Of a DNA stretch of 64,000 nucleotides, positions 44,176-52,559 are shown one piece after another. Under the pieces are notes generated by a model that did not search any database, was not told where the DNA came from, and worked only from the letters and a program-made list of their open reading frames with translations. Each line of letters starts with the position of its first letter. Position 1 is the stretch's first letter. Source of the stretch: Mesostigma viride (lineage: Eukaryota > Streptophyta > Mesostigmatophyceae > Mesostigmatales > Mesostigmataceae). Location of the stretch: assembly GCA_009746045.1 (NCBI GenBank), contig RPFO01000102.1, forward strand, positions 690,322 to 754,321, written 5' to 3'. The translations under genes and the position numbers were made by a program.

Positions 44176-44568
44176 TCAATCCTTTTCGACAACAGTAATG
44201 GATAGGGAACCAAACTCCAAAGTGAGAGGAGTATCTGAAGCAGATGCAGATGCAGCCCGTTTAGGGGGAGAAGAAGGAGGGGTAGCAAAGACTAGAGCTT
44301 CTACTGGAGGACGACCATGAGGAATAGGGCGTACATGCAGGCCTAAATCTGTTTGGCTATGATCTATAAGGAACTGCTGAGCTTCTTCGAAGGACATAAA
44401 TTTCTTATACCTAATTACGTTGTATACACGATTCTGAACGATCTTCCTAGCGTCGGACCAAGAAAGGAAAATGGAGGACCATTGAGGCGTAATCACTACG
44501 TAATATTTAGCTAGACTATTATCGCTAGAAGAATGGGAAGGAGCAGTAAAAGATCGCCGCTGGCTCAT
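44176..44568 (-). CDS. RNase H1 N-terminal (viroplasmin-like) domain protein upstream of gag
   Basis: 130 residues, start at the ATG at 44568. Residues ~21-70 (YYVVITPQWSSIFLSW..., then KKFMSFEEAQQFLIDH) match the RNA:DNA hybrid-binding fold of eukaryotic RNase H1 N-termini and caulimovirus viroplasmins: YY.V..G...G-I/F..W..c...V.......YK.F.s.eEA..fl. The rest is Ser/Pro-rich with an acidic end, probably disordered. It lies alone 91 bases before the gag start, inside the element, and is transcribed with it. In RNase H1 this domain increases affinity for hybrids and processivity, so a role with the cDNA hybrid or in shielding element RNA is an inference. The element's own RNase H is elsewhere in pol. 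The domain match is from pattern recognition. Confidence 0.72.
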   Translation of the reverse strand: MSQRRSFTAPSHSSSDNSLAKYYVVITPQWSSIFLSWSDARKIVQNRVYNVIRYKKFMSFEEAQQFLIDHSQTDLGLHVRPIPHGRPPVEALVFATPPSSPPKRAASASASDTPLTLEFGSLSITVVEKD

Positions 44569-45080
44569 GTTAACGCACCTGGTAGGTCTTGAGGAGTCAA
44601 ATGAGGAGAACGAGGAGAAGGCGACTTATCTCGAGTGTCTGAAACCGAACCAGATTGACGACGCACGCAGGGACGAGGTTTCCAGCGCCAGGTGGTCGTA
44701 AGTATCCGGTTTCAAGAATTCTGCGTCCGGCGATGGGTCGTCTAAATGCAAAGCAGGCAAGATGCAGAAAAAGTGTAATCTACGAGACGCTAGCCGTCTC
44801 TCTATCGTCGAACCAAAACCAGCAACTGTCTACGGCAGTAAACCACCTTTCTAAGGAAAACAAGACGAGGAAAAGGAGCTATCTACGAAAGGATTTTCCG
44901 CTTCGAGCAGGTCTATCTTCTAGGCAGGGCGTGTCCTGAATCAGGCAGCACTACCCCCCCAGCTCGCAGGCGACCCGCCCATTACCTGTCAAGTAGGTGT
45001 CGTCTTCATTTTCCCAGCCGCGGAAGGGTTGATTCAATGACGTATGTTGCAAAGGATCGTCGTCTCGCTCTCTATCTAAA

Positions 45081-45095
45081 CTTCCTCCGAGTCCA
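45081..45095 (-). other. Primer-binding site of the chromovirus
   Basis: On the minus strand TGGACTCGGAGGAAG begins one base after the 5' LTR, consistent with priming by a tRNA 3' end. The tRNA is not identified. Confidence 0.6.
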
Positions 45096-45096
45096 T

Positions 45097-45669
45097 TGTT
45101 ACGCCGCAAGCCTCGGCCGCCACCTCTACCTCTACCTGTCCTGATACTACCTAAACTAGTGAGGCCGCTTCTATTTACACCCCTAGCGAAAGACGAACGA
45201 GACGAACCAGATCTCAATGCATTTACATATGTACTACTGTAATATGCCATAGGCCATTTAACCGAAACCCGTTTACTCCAGGAAAAGAGGAAGGAAACAC
45301 AACTACACTGCCGTGACCCAAGCCTAAATGTGTTAATTCATTTAACACACGCCGAGTGCACGCACAAGGGGTAGAATGCGCATAAATGGTCACCAACGGT
45401 CCAACACGCTCGGGCCGACATGGCCCTCGCCTACGGATGCACGCTGGTCCACTACATCTACTGATGCACGCTGGTCCACTACATTCTACCACAGGATCAG
45501 GACCACTAGTAAAGTACGCGGCGCGGCGCCCAACGGCACCCAATGTTCCACTGTACTGTTACGAGGACAATAATGTCCCTGTAGGAGCCTAAACGTAAAC
45601 CTAGGGACAACCGAGGCAAAAGACCTAATTTACGTCCGTAACTACAACGAATTGTTACGCGACGTAACA
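45097..45669 (-). repeat. Chromovirus 5' LTR
   Basis: 573 bases with ends TGTTACG...CGTAACA, followed on the plus strand by the CATGA target duplicate (45670-45674). Confidence 0.93.
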
Positions 45670-45674
45670 CATGA

Positions 45675-47012
45675 AGATGGCGTCCTGCACGGCTAAGAAA
45701 ATAAAACGCAACGCTACGCTATGTCTTTGCTGCGACTAGGTGGATTCGGTGAAAAGGAAAGAACGCAACCATGAAAATGCATCAGAAAGAGAGCAGGTAG
45801 TACCCCGGTAGGTAGTACGCCTCACCATCGGCATCGCCAGTTACGTCCCGTGGCAAAAAATCCAGCGTTCTTTCCAATATGATGACACCAGAAACTCGTC
45901 GGCCCCACCCCACGCCTTCCACGAACAGCAAACTGATTTTACTAGGCACCCAGTACGTAAAGCAATTAAGCATGATACTACAATACCTAAATCTACAACG
46001 ACATTCCATTTCCAGGTCGCCATAGCGACGCGGACCTCTCCCACGCAGGTATCACTCCGTTGACGCACCTCCAGCTCAGAAAATTTCGTACTTGCTCTTC
46101 AAACATAAAATTTTGACGTATAAAACCATGGCTGCGCATTCCCCATCCCAATTTTCTAGCGTACGTTTCCTGCCATCGCCAGCCAGCAAATTGCTCGCGG
46201 AGCACGTCACTTTGTTTTTCGTCCGGCGGCGTGGCCTGCGGCTGCGTCGTTTCGGTGGTCTTATCGATTTCGGGTCGTTTCCGTTGGATTTGTGACCGTT
46301 AGGGCCGAAGGCCGTTTGTTTTCCGTAGTTTGCTTGTTTTGTATTGGTTGTTTGGTGATTTAGTATTTGTACGGACGACCCGAGCCGCTAACTTAGCGGG
46401 TTTATCGCGTCCGTTGGATCCATCATCGGACGCTCCAGATTGTCGGCGGCTAACGTTTTAACTTTTTTCATTTTGCCTTCGTATACAGTTTGCCTAAGGC
46501 TTGCTAGAGTATGTAACTATGTATGATTGATGACAGTTTTTTTTTTTTTTTTGAGACTATATCGTTAGGTAAAGGTGTACCACGTAGCGACGAGCTGGTT
46601 ACCCAAGTTGGTTACCCAATCCAGTCATTCACTCTTCAGCTGTTGAGTGTTGGGTGACTCGGGTCGCATGCAGTAGGATTTCGGCATTCTACGTTCAACG
46701 TTGTTCATGTTATGTTTGATTATCTTTACTTCTCCAGTTACTATGCCAAGCCCCCCCCCCAAGCTGACGCGGACGCGTCAGCTTTTCCCCCACCGCCGAT
46801 TCTCCGCACCCCGCACCCCCCCACCCACCTAGATTAACGGACCCCCACACACCCCGGCAGCCCGCAGTTCCCCCGCGCCACTTCCCCTGCGTTTGCCACC
46901 GGAACTACCCTCGCCCAGGCAGTTTCCCTTTCCTTCTATTCGCTGCTACTCTCATCCTCCCCCAAGCCCGAGGAGTCTTCCCGTCTCTTCGAACAGCTCA
47001 GCTCCGGGCACC
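45675..47012. other. Host spacer between the chromovirus and Copia-like 2
   Basis: No gene recognised. Contains a T-run plus gagactatatcg (46531-46564) also seen at 20592, and a strong hairpin aagctgacgc-ggac-gcgtcagctt at 46761-46784 next to a C-run. The phrase cgcgccacttcccctgcgtt at 46875 recurs twice at 56065-56120, on the other side of Copia-like 2. Confidence 0.5.
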
Positions 47013-47017
47013 CCACG

Positions 47018-47633
47018 AGTTAACGTAAAGGATTTACGTTAGATGGATAGAGATTGTTACGCTCTTTCCAACGGCACCTTGAACGCCTCATTTGGTTAAG
47101 GAACGTAAAAGTTATGACGTTTCCTAGGCTGTGCCGACAGTACCCGGCGCGCCACTGTGGGCGCGTACGGACACAGGATGTACAAGTGTCACTTTGATAG
47201 TCCGCAGGACGTTGACAGGACTTGTACAGGACTTGATGGTCAATTGATAGGTAGGCGTGCTGTAGCGCGCCAGGACCTATGAGACAATTGATGCTGAGTA
47301 GTGTACGGATAGGTCCACAGGACTAGCCGTATGGACAATTGATAGATCTGCGCGCCAAAGGCGTGCCAGAGTCTGTGTAATCAATTGATTGACAGTTCAG
47401 CTGTGACAGTACAGCTGAATACTTGGACGCGTCCCTAACAACCTATATGTGTGACTTGGTCGCACCGGGACGCTAGTTCTTGCGTGCACGTTCTCTTGGC
47501 ACTGCGACCCTGTCGTCTGTGCTGCGTGCAGTCTTGGAAGTGACGTGACTTACGTCTGTGTTTCCTGTTATTAATAAAGGCAACTTCCTGCAAGAACCAT
47601 GGCGGAATTCGTGGCATCCTCACTCTTACAACT
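47018..47633 (+). repeat. Copia-like 2 left LTR
   Basis: 616 bases. Contains four CAATTGAT motifs at 47241, 47285, 47336 and 47382 and an AATAAA at 47574-47579 near the 3' end. Identical by eye to 55270-55885. Confidence 0.95.
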
Positions 47634-47657
47634 CGTATTACACGCCTCGTTAAAAAG

Positions 47658-48374
47658 ATGCCAAATTCTGAAGAATTCCGGATTCCCACCGATGAGGAAA
47701 TAGCCGCTCCGCCGGCTGGTCCTCCATCAAGACCGACTGCGCCGTCGTGGCAGCAATTGCTCGACGAAGTCACGATCTCGCTCGACGAACTTCATCGTCG
47801 GCAACGCGCAGTTCTTCCGTTGCTCGGGGATAACCCCGAGGACCCCGATTTGCCACAGCTGGTGCCGGCTATCCGCACGCCGTTGGACACCATTCGCAAC
47901 ATTTTGTCGCAATTTACGGTCCAGGTGCGGGGAGGTTTGCGGTCGGTGAACGAGGTCACCACCGCCATCGAGGAGCTGGACAACGCCATCTCTTCACTCA
48001 CCGGTTACCAGAGAAACTTACAAAACTGGGCATCGCTACGCACGGGGGGCGCACCGGCGGTGTCGACAAATTTATTTCAAGATCTCGCGTTGCTGTCGCT
48101 GCTCACACGCGGCGTACGCAGTCGCGAACGCCAGGTTCTTATTAACCTGGTGGCTTTTCTCGCATCTCTGCGAGAGTGGATTCCCGCAGGGTGGGAATTG
48201 TTATCCATTTTTACTCATCCTCTGCGCCTCGTCGCGCGTCGGGCGCGCGCAACTTTCGCGACGGGAAGCACACCGGTTTTAATACATACCGGTGCAGGTC
48301 CGGCACACACGCCGGATATGGAGGATCCTGAGTATACCTACGAGTACTGTGATTTCCGGGGCCTTGACTACTAG
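47658..48374 (+). CDS. Copia-like 2 ORF0, unknown helical protein before gag
   Basis: 238 residues starting 25 bases after the left LTR (ATG at 47658). An acidic, Pro-rich N-terminus is followed by a predicted all-helical region (SWQQLLDEVTISLDELHRRQ, TAIEELDNAISSLTGYQRNL) and a moderately hydrophobic stretch (ERQVLINLVAFLASLREWIP) followed by a basic patch (LRLVARRARATF). It ends acidic and Tyr-rich. No recognised domain. It is separate from gag, which starts at 48541. It is intact, unlike the gag and pol frames. Possible roles such as membrane or nucleocapsid association are inference only. Confidence 0.6.
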   Translation: MPNSEEFRIPTDEEIAAPPAGPPSRPTAPSWQQLLDEVTISLDELHRRQRAVLPLLGDNPEDPDLPQLVPAIRTPLDTIRNILSQFTVQVRGGLRSVNEVTTAIEELDNAISSLTGYQRNLQNWASLRTGGAPAVSTNLFQDLALLSLLTRGVRSRERQVLINLVAFLASLREWIPAGWELLSIFTHPLRLVARRARATFATGSTPVLIHTGAGPAHTPDMEDPEYTYEYCDFRGLDY

Positions 48375-48540
48375 GTCGGCCAATTTTCTTTTCCAGTACT
48401 CGTCGACAATTTTGTCGATTTTTCAACGGCAATTCGCGGGGGCGGAGGCGACACCGGCGCAGGCGGCAGTGGCGACAATTTTGTACATACTCTGTTCTGC
48501 TGCTGTGCTGAGGTGTTTTTTGAATAGCTTGTAGTGCAGA

Positions 48541-50696
48541 ATGGCAGACGGGCGCCGGAGCAAAGGTGCCCCAGCCAGTGGGAATAATGGTGGTGCTGGT
48601 AGTGGGACCGCTCACGTAGATGACGTGGGGGTAGTTATTATAAATAGTGACGGAACCTTTTTGCCACTTGGGCAATTAGGTCCGTCACTATTTATCCGGC
48701 GAAAACCACTCGCCGGCATCTATCCCGCGTTAAGTTCACGTGAACTGCACGCGGAATTGATGCCGGCGAGTGGTTTTCGCCGGATAAATAGTGACGGACC
48801 TAATTGCCCAAGTGGCAAAAAGGTTCCGTCACTATTTATAATAACTAAAACGTCGTAGTGTGGGGGCCGATATCTATCGTACCGCTAATGCCTACTGCAG
48901 TACCGAATCTCGCCTTAACGATATTCCAACCGGGCATTTTTCCCTTCTGGCACTTTCGTTTGGCCTTCTGGTATCAATTCCTTCCGGTATTCGGAAATAC
49001 CCGTGTCACCACAGGGATTCGAACCCCCGACTTACGAGGTCTTAGTTATTATAAATAGTGACGGAACCTTTTTGCCACTTGGGCAATTAGGTCCGTCACT
49101 ATTTATCCGGCGAAAACCACTCGCCGGCATCAATTCCGCGTTAAGTTCACGTGAACTTGGCGCGGAATTGATGCCGGCGAGTGGTTTTCGCCGGATAAAT
49201 AGTGACGGACCTAATTGCCCAAGTGGCAAAAAGGTTCCGTCACTATTTATAATAACTAAGACCTCGTAAGTCGGGGGTTCGAATCCCTGTGGTGACACGG
49301 GTATTTCCGGATACCGGAAGGAATTGATACCAGAAGGCCAAACGAAAGTGCCAGAAGGGAAAATATGCCCGGTTGGAATATCGTTAAGGCGAGATTCGGT
49401 ACTGCAGTAGGCATCAGCGGTACGATAGATATCGGCCCCCACACTACGACGTTTTAGTTATTATAAATAGTGACGGAACCTTTTTGCCACTTGGGCAATT
49501 AGGTCCGTCACTATTTATCCGGCGAAAACCACTCGCCGGCATCAATTCCGCGTGCAGTTCACGTGAACTTAACGCGGAATAGATGCCGGCGAGTGGTTTT
49601 CGCCGGATAAATAGTGACGGACCTAATTGCCCAAGTGGCAAAAAGGTTCCGTCACTATTTATAATAACTGGGGTTACCGGAGAGATTACCAACATTCATC
49701 ACAATAATAATAATGCACAAGCTGTTCATGGTTTTGACCTTACCACTCAGGGATTATTAATTGTAAATCAGCTGCAACCTGTGACATCTGACTCTAAGCC
49801 TAAGCAGGCTGAAGAGTTTGTAGAAGGGCTGGAAGGGTTTCCTAGTTTGTACGGGGGTACCAACTACTATCAGATCTGGATAGGCAGCAGCACGTTTGGC
49901 AAGTGCACTGATCAGATCAAGGACCTAACCAGGGAATGTAAGAAGGCCAACAAGGCCTGGGCAGTGTATGTAGCTGAGCTGAAGGAGTTGCTTGAAGACC
50001 AGCGAAAGAAGGTCGGCATCCATTGGCAAGACAAGTATCAAGGGTGGGAGGTCAAGGGGGATCTCATCCAGAATTTCCTTAGCTATTGCAAAATGGTTGA
50101 GGAAGGCAGGGCCCACGGTTTCAACGTGGCAGATAACATAGCCCTGACCAACTGGTTGAAGGTCTCTGGGCTGGATAAGGCTACACGTGGCTCTTTAAAG
50201 GTCATGTGTGCCCCACACTCAACCCTCAAGGCCTACAAGGTCATAATCAAACAAGCACTCGAGGCAGAGGAGCTGTTTGAGGGTGGAGTGCCAGCAGTGA
50301 AGGCTACCCAGGCAGGTGGGCGTACCCAGGGGGCTCCAAGACGTCTGAGGCTGACAGAAGCCAAGGAGGACGAGGGGCAACCATAACAAGCGCAAGGGCG
50401 ATCATTCACCCGACTCTGACAGGAGGTCACACTCCAAGTCGGTGTTCAGGCGGGTGGGTGGTAAGCCCAAGCAGGGCAACGCGCCTGACAACGGGGGAGG
50501 AGGCCAGGGCAAGTCAAAGATACAATGCTACCTGTGCAAGGGGTGGGGGCACATCAAGAAGGAGTGTCCCAGCTTCAAGAAGTCCCAGGGCCAGGGCAGC
50601 AACAAGAATAACAACAACAACAAGAAGAAGAACAACAACAAGTCCCAGGGCCAGCCTTCAAAGGGCAGTCAGCAAGAAGACAACAAGGAGCAGTGA
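48541..50696 (+). CDS. Copia-like 2 gag, split by the palindromic element and frameshifted
   Basis: It begins MADGRRSKGAPASGNNG at 48541, is interrupted at 48632, resumes at 49675 (TGEITNIHHNNNNAQ) and runs to 50386. A frame change near 50380 leads to the zinc-knuckle part (50400-50696) with CYLCKGWGHIKKEC and a Lys/Asn/Gln-rich basic tail. The core has gag-like helices (LKELLEDQRKKVGIHWQDKY, NWLKVSGLDKATRGSLK). Confidence 0.75.
49015..49077 (-). promoter_or_regulatory. Candidate Pol III A/B boxes, leftward (copy 2)
   Basis: Minus-strand A box TGGCAAAAAGG (49077-49067) and B box GGTTCGAATCC (49025-49015), same spacing as in copy 1. Confidence 0.5.
49224..49286 (+). promoter_or_regulatory. 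Candidate Pol III A/B boxes, rightward (copy 2)
   Basis: A box TGGCAAAAAGG at 49224-49234 and B box GGTTCGAATCC at 49276-49286, mirroring the leftward set around the central P block. Confidence 0.5.
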
Positions 50697-50837
50697 CTGT
50701 CTGAGGCAACCCCTACACACCTTAATTCACCCAGGGGGGAGGCCAGGTGCTCCAATGCAGATTTTATATCTGGGCAACAAGAGGGTGATCTCCAGGTTCA
50801 GGGTGGCCCCAGGTCACCTGGAGAGGTACAGGTTCCT

Positions 50838-52559
50838 ATGAAGACGTCCTTGACAGCTGATGCAGCTGTAAGTATGTCTGACCCTATGCATCCTCGTGCT
50901 GGGCACGAGGGTGGACCTCTCATTTTGAGAGAAACCAATGTACAACCACAGAGGGGTGTGAAGGCCTCTGGTGGTATGCATGTGGTCCCTGCTGGCGGTC
51001 CAGGTGTTGGGCATGAGCAGGGTGACTCAGGCTCTGAGTCAGAACAGGATGGAAGTCAGCATGGTGATGCTGGACAACCTGACAGCACAGTCCTGACTGT
51101 GCCAGGGACTGCTTCCTCTGTGTACCAGGAGTTGGGTGCCCGAATCCACAACATGTTTGGGCATGCCACTTCTCTGTCAAACAACTTTGCCTTCCGTATG
51201 GGCAGGGCACCCCTTCTTAAGGCGTGTCAGCAAGCTGCCTCACGGTGTAAGTGCCAGTTGTCCTCCAACAAGCCCAGGAAATCACATGCCAAAGCTCTAC
51301 CTCAGAGCATTGGTGATCTGCAGTGTGATATCCAACACATCAGGGGCATGCAACTGTTGGTGTGCGTGGACAGGTACACGAAATACAAGGTGCTAGAGCA
51401 TTTACCTTCTATGAAGAACAGGTACTTGCTGGCTGCCCTGCAGAATGTAAGAGCCAAGTTTCCTACCACAAGGATCCAGGTGGACATGCAGTTTCAGCAT
51501 CTCAAGGGTGATCCTACCCTTCCTGAGTTGCTGGTTACACCTAGGGAGGCTCATGGGCAGCAGGGTGCTATCGAGAGGGCAATCCAGGAGGTCAAGAAAT
51601 TGATCATCTCTGAAGACTGGGTACCCTTGTCTGCACCTGCACTTGTCAGGAGTGCATGGCTGAGGAACGTGGAGCAGCAGCTGAACAGCAGGGTTAACTT
51701 CTACTATGATGGAGTTGCTGTCAGCCCAATGGGTCTATATCATGGCCTGTGCCCACCACATGTGCTGGAGGGCTGGAAACATGCTGCACATGTCACCTTT
51801 GCCAAGCTGAGGGAGAAGGACCGGGGTTGGAAGATGCTGGAGCCACAAGTGGGTCAGAAGGTCCTAGCTTGGAAGGAACCTAGCCTTTATGGCAAACGTG
51901 GTAGCTGGAGTCCTGGGGTGGTTACCCAGGTTGATGAAGCTAGCCACGCATGCTTGGTCAGCATGGAGGACGAACCAAAGCATGTGCACCGGCTGAGTTG
52001 GTCATATGTCAAGCCTAACCTGATGAATGAGGGCAGTCAGGCACAAGGCTCACAGGATCTGCAGGATTTTCAGGTCCCAAGTGACATCACTGACGCAACG
52101 ACCACATCTGTTGCAGGGGAATCTGTCAGCCCTGGCCAGGTTGCAGAGGTACTTGTTGAACAGGCTGCAAGGTCAACAGCTGGGGAGTCAACTGTCAAGC
52201 CCAAGGCACTAACCAAGCCCAGGGGGACAAGTTTGGCTGGATTGATTGGGGCTCTACAAAGAGCCAAGAAGCAGCCCAAGGTAGCCAAGCTCAGGTGGCA
52301 TGGCAATCTGGGGCTGGACACTGCCTTAGAGGTAGACACTAATTCTCAGGTTTCCATCATTGGGACCAGGGCTGCAGCAGGGTACAGCATGTCTGAACCC
52401 AGCTATCAGTTTGTGTCTGACTTCAGTGGCGGGGTACACGTGAAGGTACTGGGTGAGGTATTCATTCCTATCCTTGGACAGGACACTGCTTTTTGTGTCT
52501 TGGAGGGCTATCAAGGACCTGCTCTTCTGGGGCAGAATTTCCTATGCCAGGATGGGTAG
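50838..52559 (+). CDS. Copia-like 2 integrase and protease-like domain
   Basis: 573 residues. HHCC-like zinc site: IHNMFGHATS ... ACQQAASRCKC (the last pair is CxC). Catalytic D in LQCDIQHIRG, D in IQVDMQFQHL and E in QGAIERAIQEVK, 30 residues after the second D, as in Copia-like 1. A C-terminal DNA-binding-like segment follows. The protease-like part reads EVDTNSQVSIIG (DTN in place of DTG) and ends PALLGQNFL. The frame ends at 52559 within the protease, and the expected continuation (VVITSSLLTK) is in the next frame, so there is a frame break or a frameshift site at ~52555. Confidence 0.85.
   Translation: MKTSLTADAAVSMSDPMHPRAGHEGGPLILRETNVQPQRGVKASGGMHVVPAGGPGVGHEQGDSGSESEQDGSQHGDAGQPDSTVLTVPGTASSVYQELGARIHNMFGHATSLSNNFAFRMGRAPLLKACQQAASRCKCQLSSNKPRKSHAKALPQSIGDLQCDIQHIRGMQLLVCVDRYTKYKVLEHLPSMKNRYLLAALQNVRAKFPTTRIQVDMQFQHLKGDPTLPELLVTPREAHGQQGAIERAIQEVKKLIISEDWVPLSAPALVRSAWLRNVEQQLNSRVNFYYDGVAVSPMGLYHGLCPPHVLEGWKHAAHVTFAKLREKDRGWKMLEPQVGQKVLAWKEPSLYGKRGSWSPGVVTQVDEASHACLVSMEDEPKHVHRLSWSYVKPNLMNEGSQAQGSQDLQDFQVPSDITDATTTSVAGESVSPGQVAEVLVEQAARSTAGESTVKPKALTKPRGTSLAGLIGALQRAKKQPKVAKLRWHGNLGLDTALEVDTNSQVSIIGTRAAAGYSMSEPSYQFVSDFSGGVHVKVLGEVFIPILGQDTAFCVLEGYQGPALLGQNFLCQDG

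Larger units (their letters stand above)
21521..45669 (-). mobile_element. Ty3/Gypsy chromovirus, nested host of five insertions
   Basis: The LTRs run TGTTACG...CGTAACA and the element is flanked by a 5-bp target duplication CATGA (21516-21520 and 45670-45674). Transcript order on the minus strand is 5' LTR (45097-45669), a small RNase H1-N-like ORF, gag, protease, RT-RNase H, integrase with chromodomain, ORF3, 3' LTR (21521-22091). Insertions at 27891-40202 and 40962-41996 account for about 13.4 kb, leaving a native element of about 10.8 kb. The LTRs differ at several positions by eye, so it is older than the Copia-like elements nested in or beside it. Several reading-frame breaks make it defective. 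Confidence 0.93.
48633..49669. mobile_element. Composite palindromic element P-S-P-S'-P, copy 2
   Basis: 1,037 bases flanked by GGGGT (48628-48632 and 49670-49674). Blocks: P 48633-48846, S 48847-49043, P 49044-49257, S' 49258-49455, P 49456-49669, the same order as copy 1 and nearly the same sequence. Different target sites and clean duplications show the entire five-block unit moves as one. The centres of the P blocks differ between copies (ttaagttcacgtgaacttgg and variants). Confidence 0.93.

Noticed and set aside
48541-49695. ORFs of 80-136 codons reading [14 protein letters not shown] on both strands
   Set aside because: They arise from the palindromic P blocks, which are open in the same frame on both strands.
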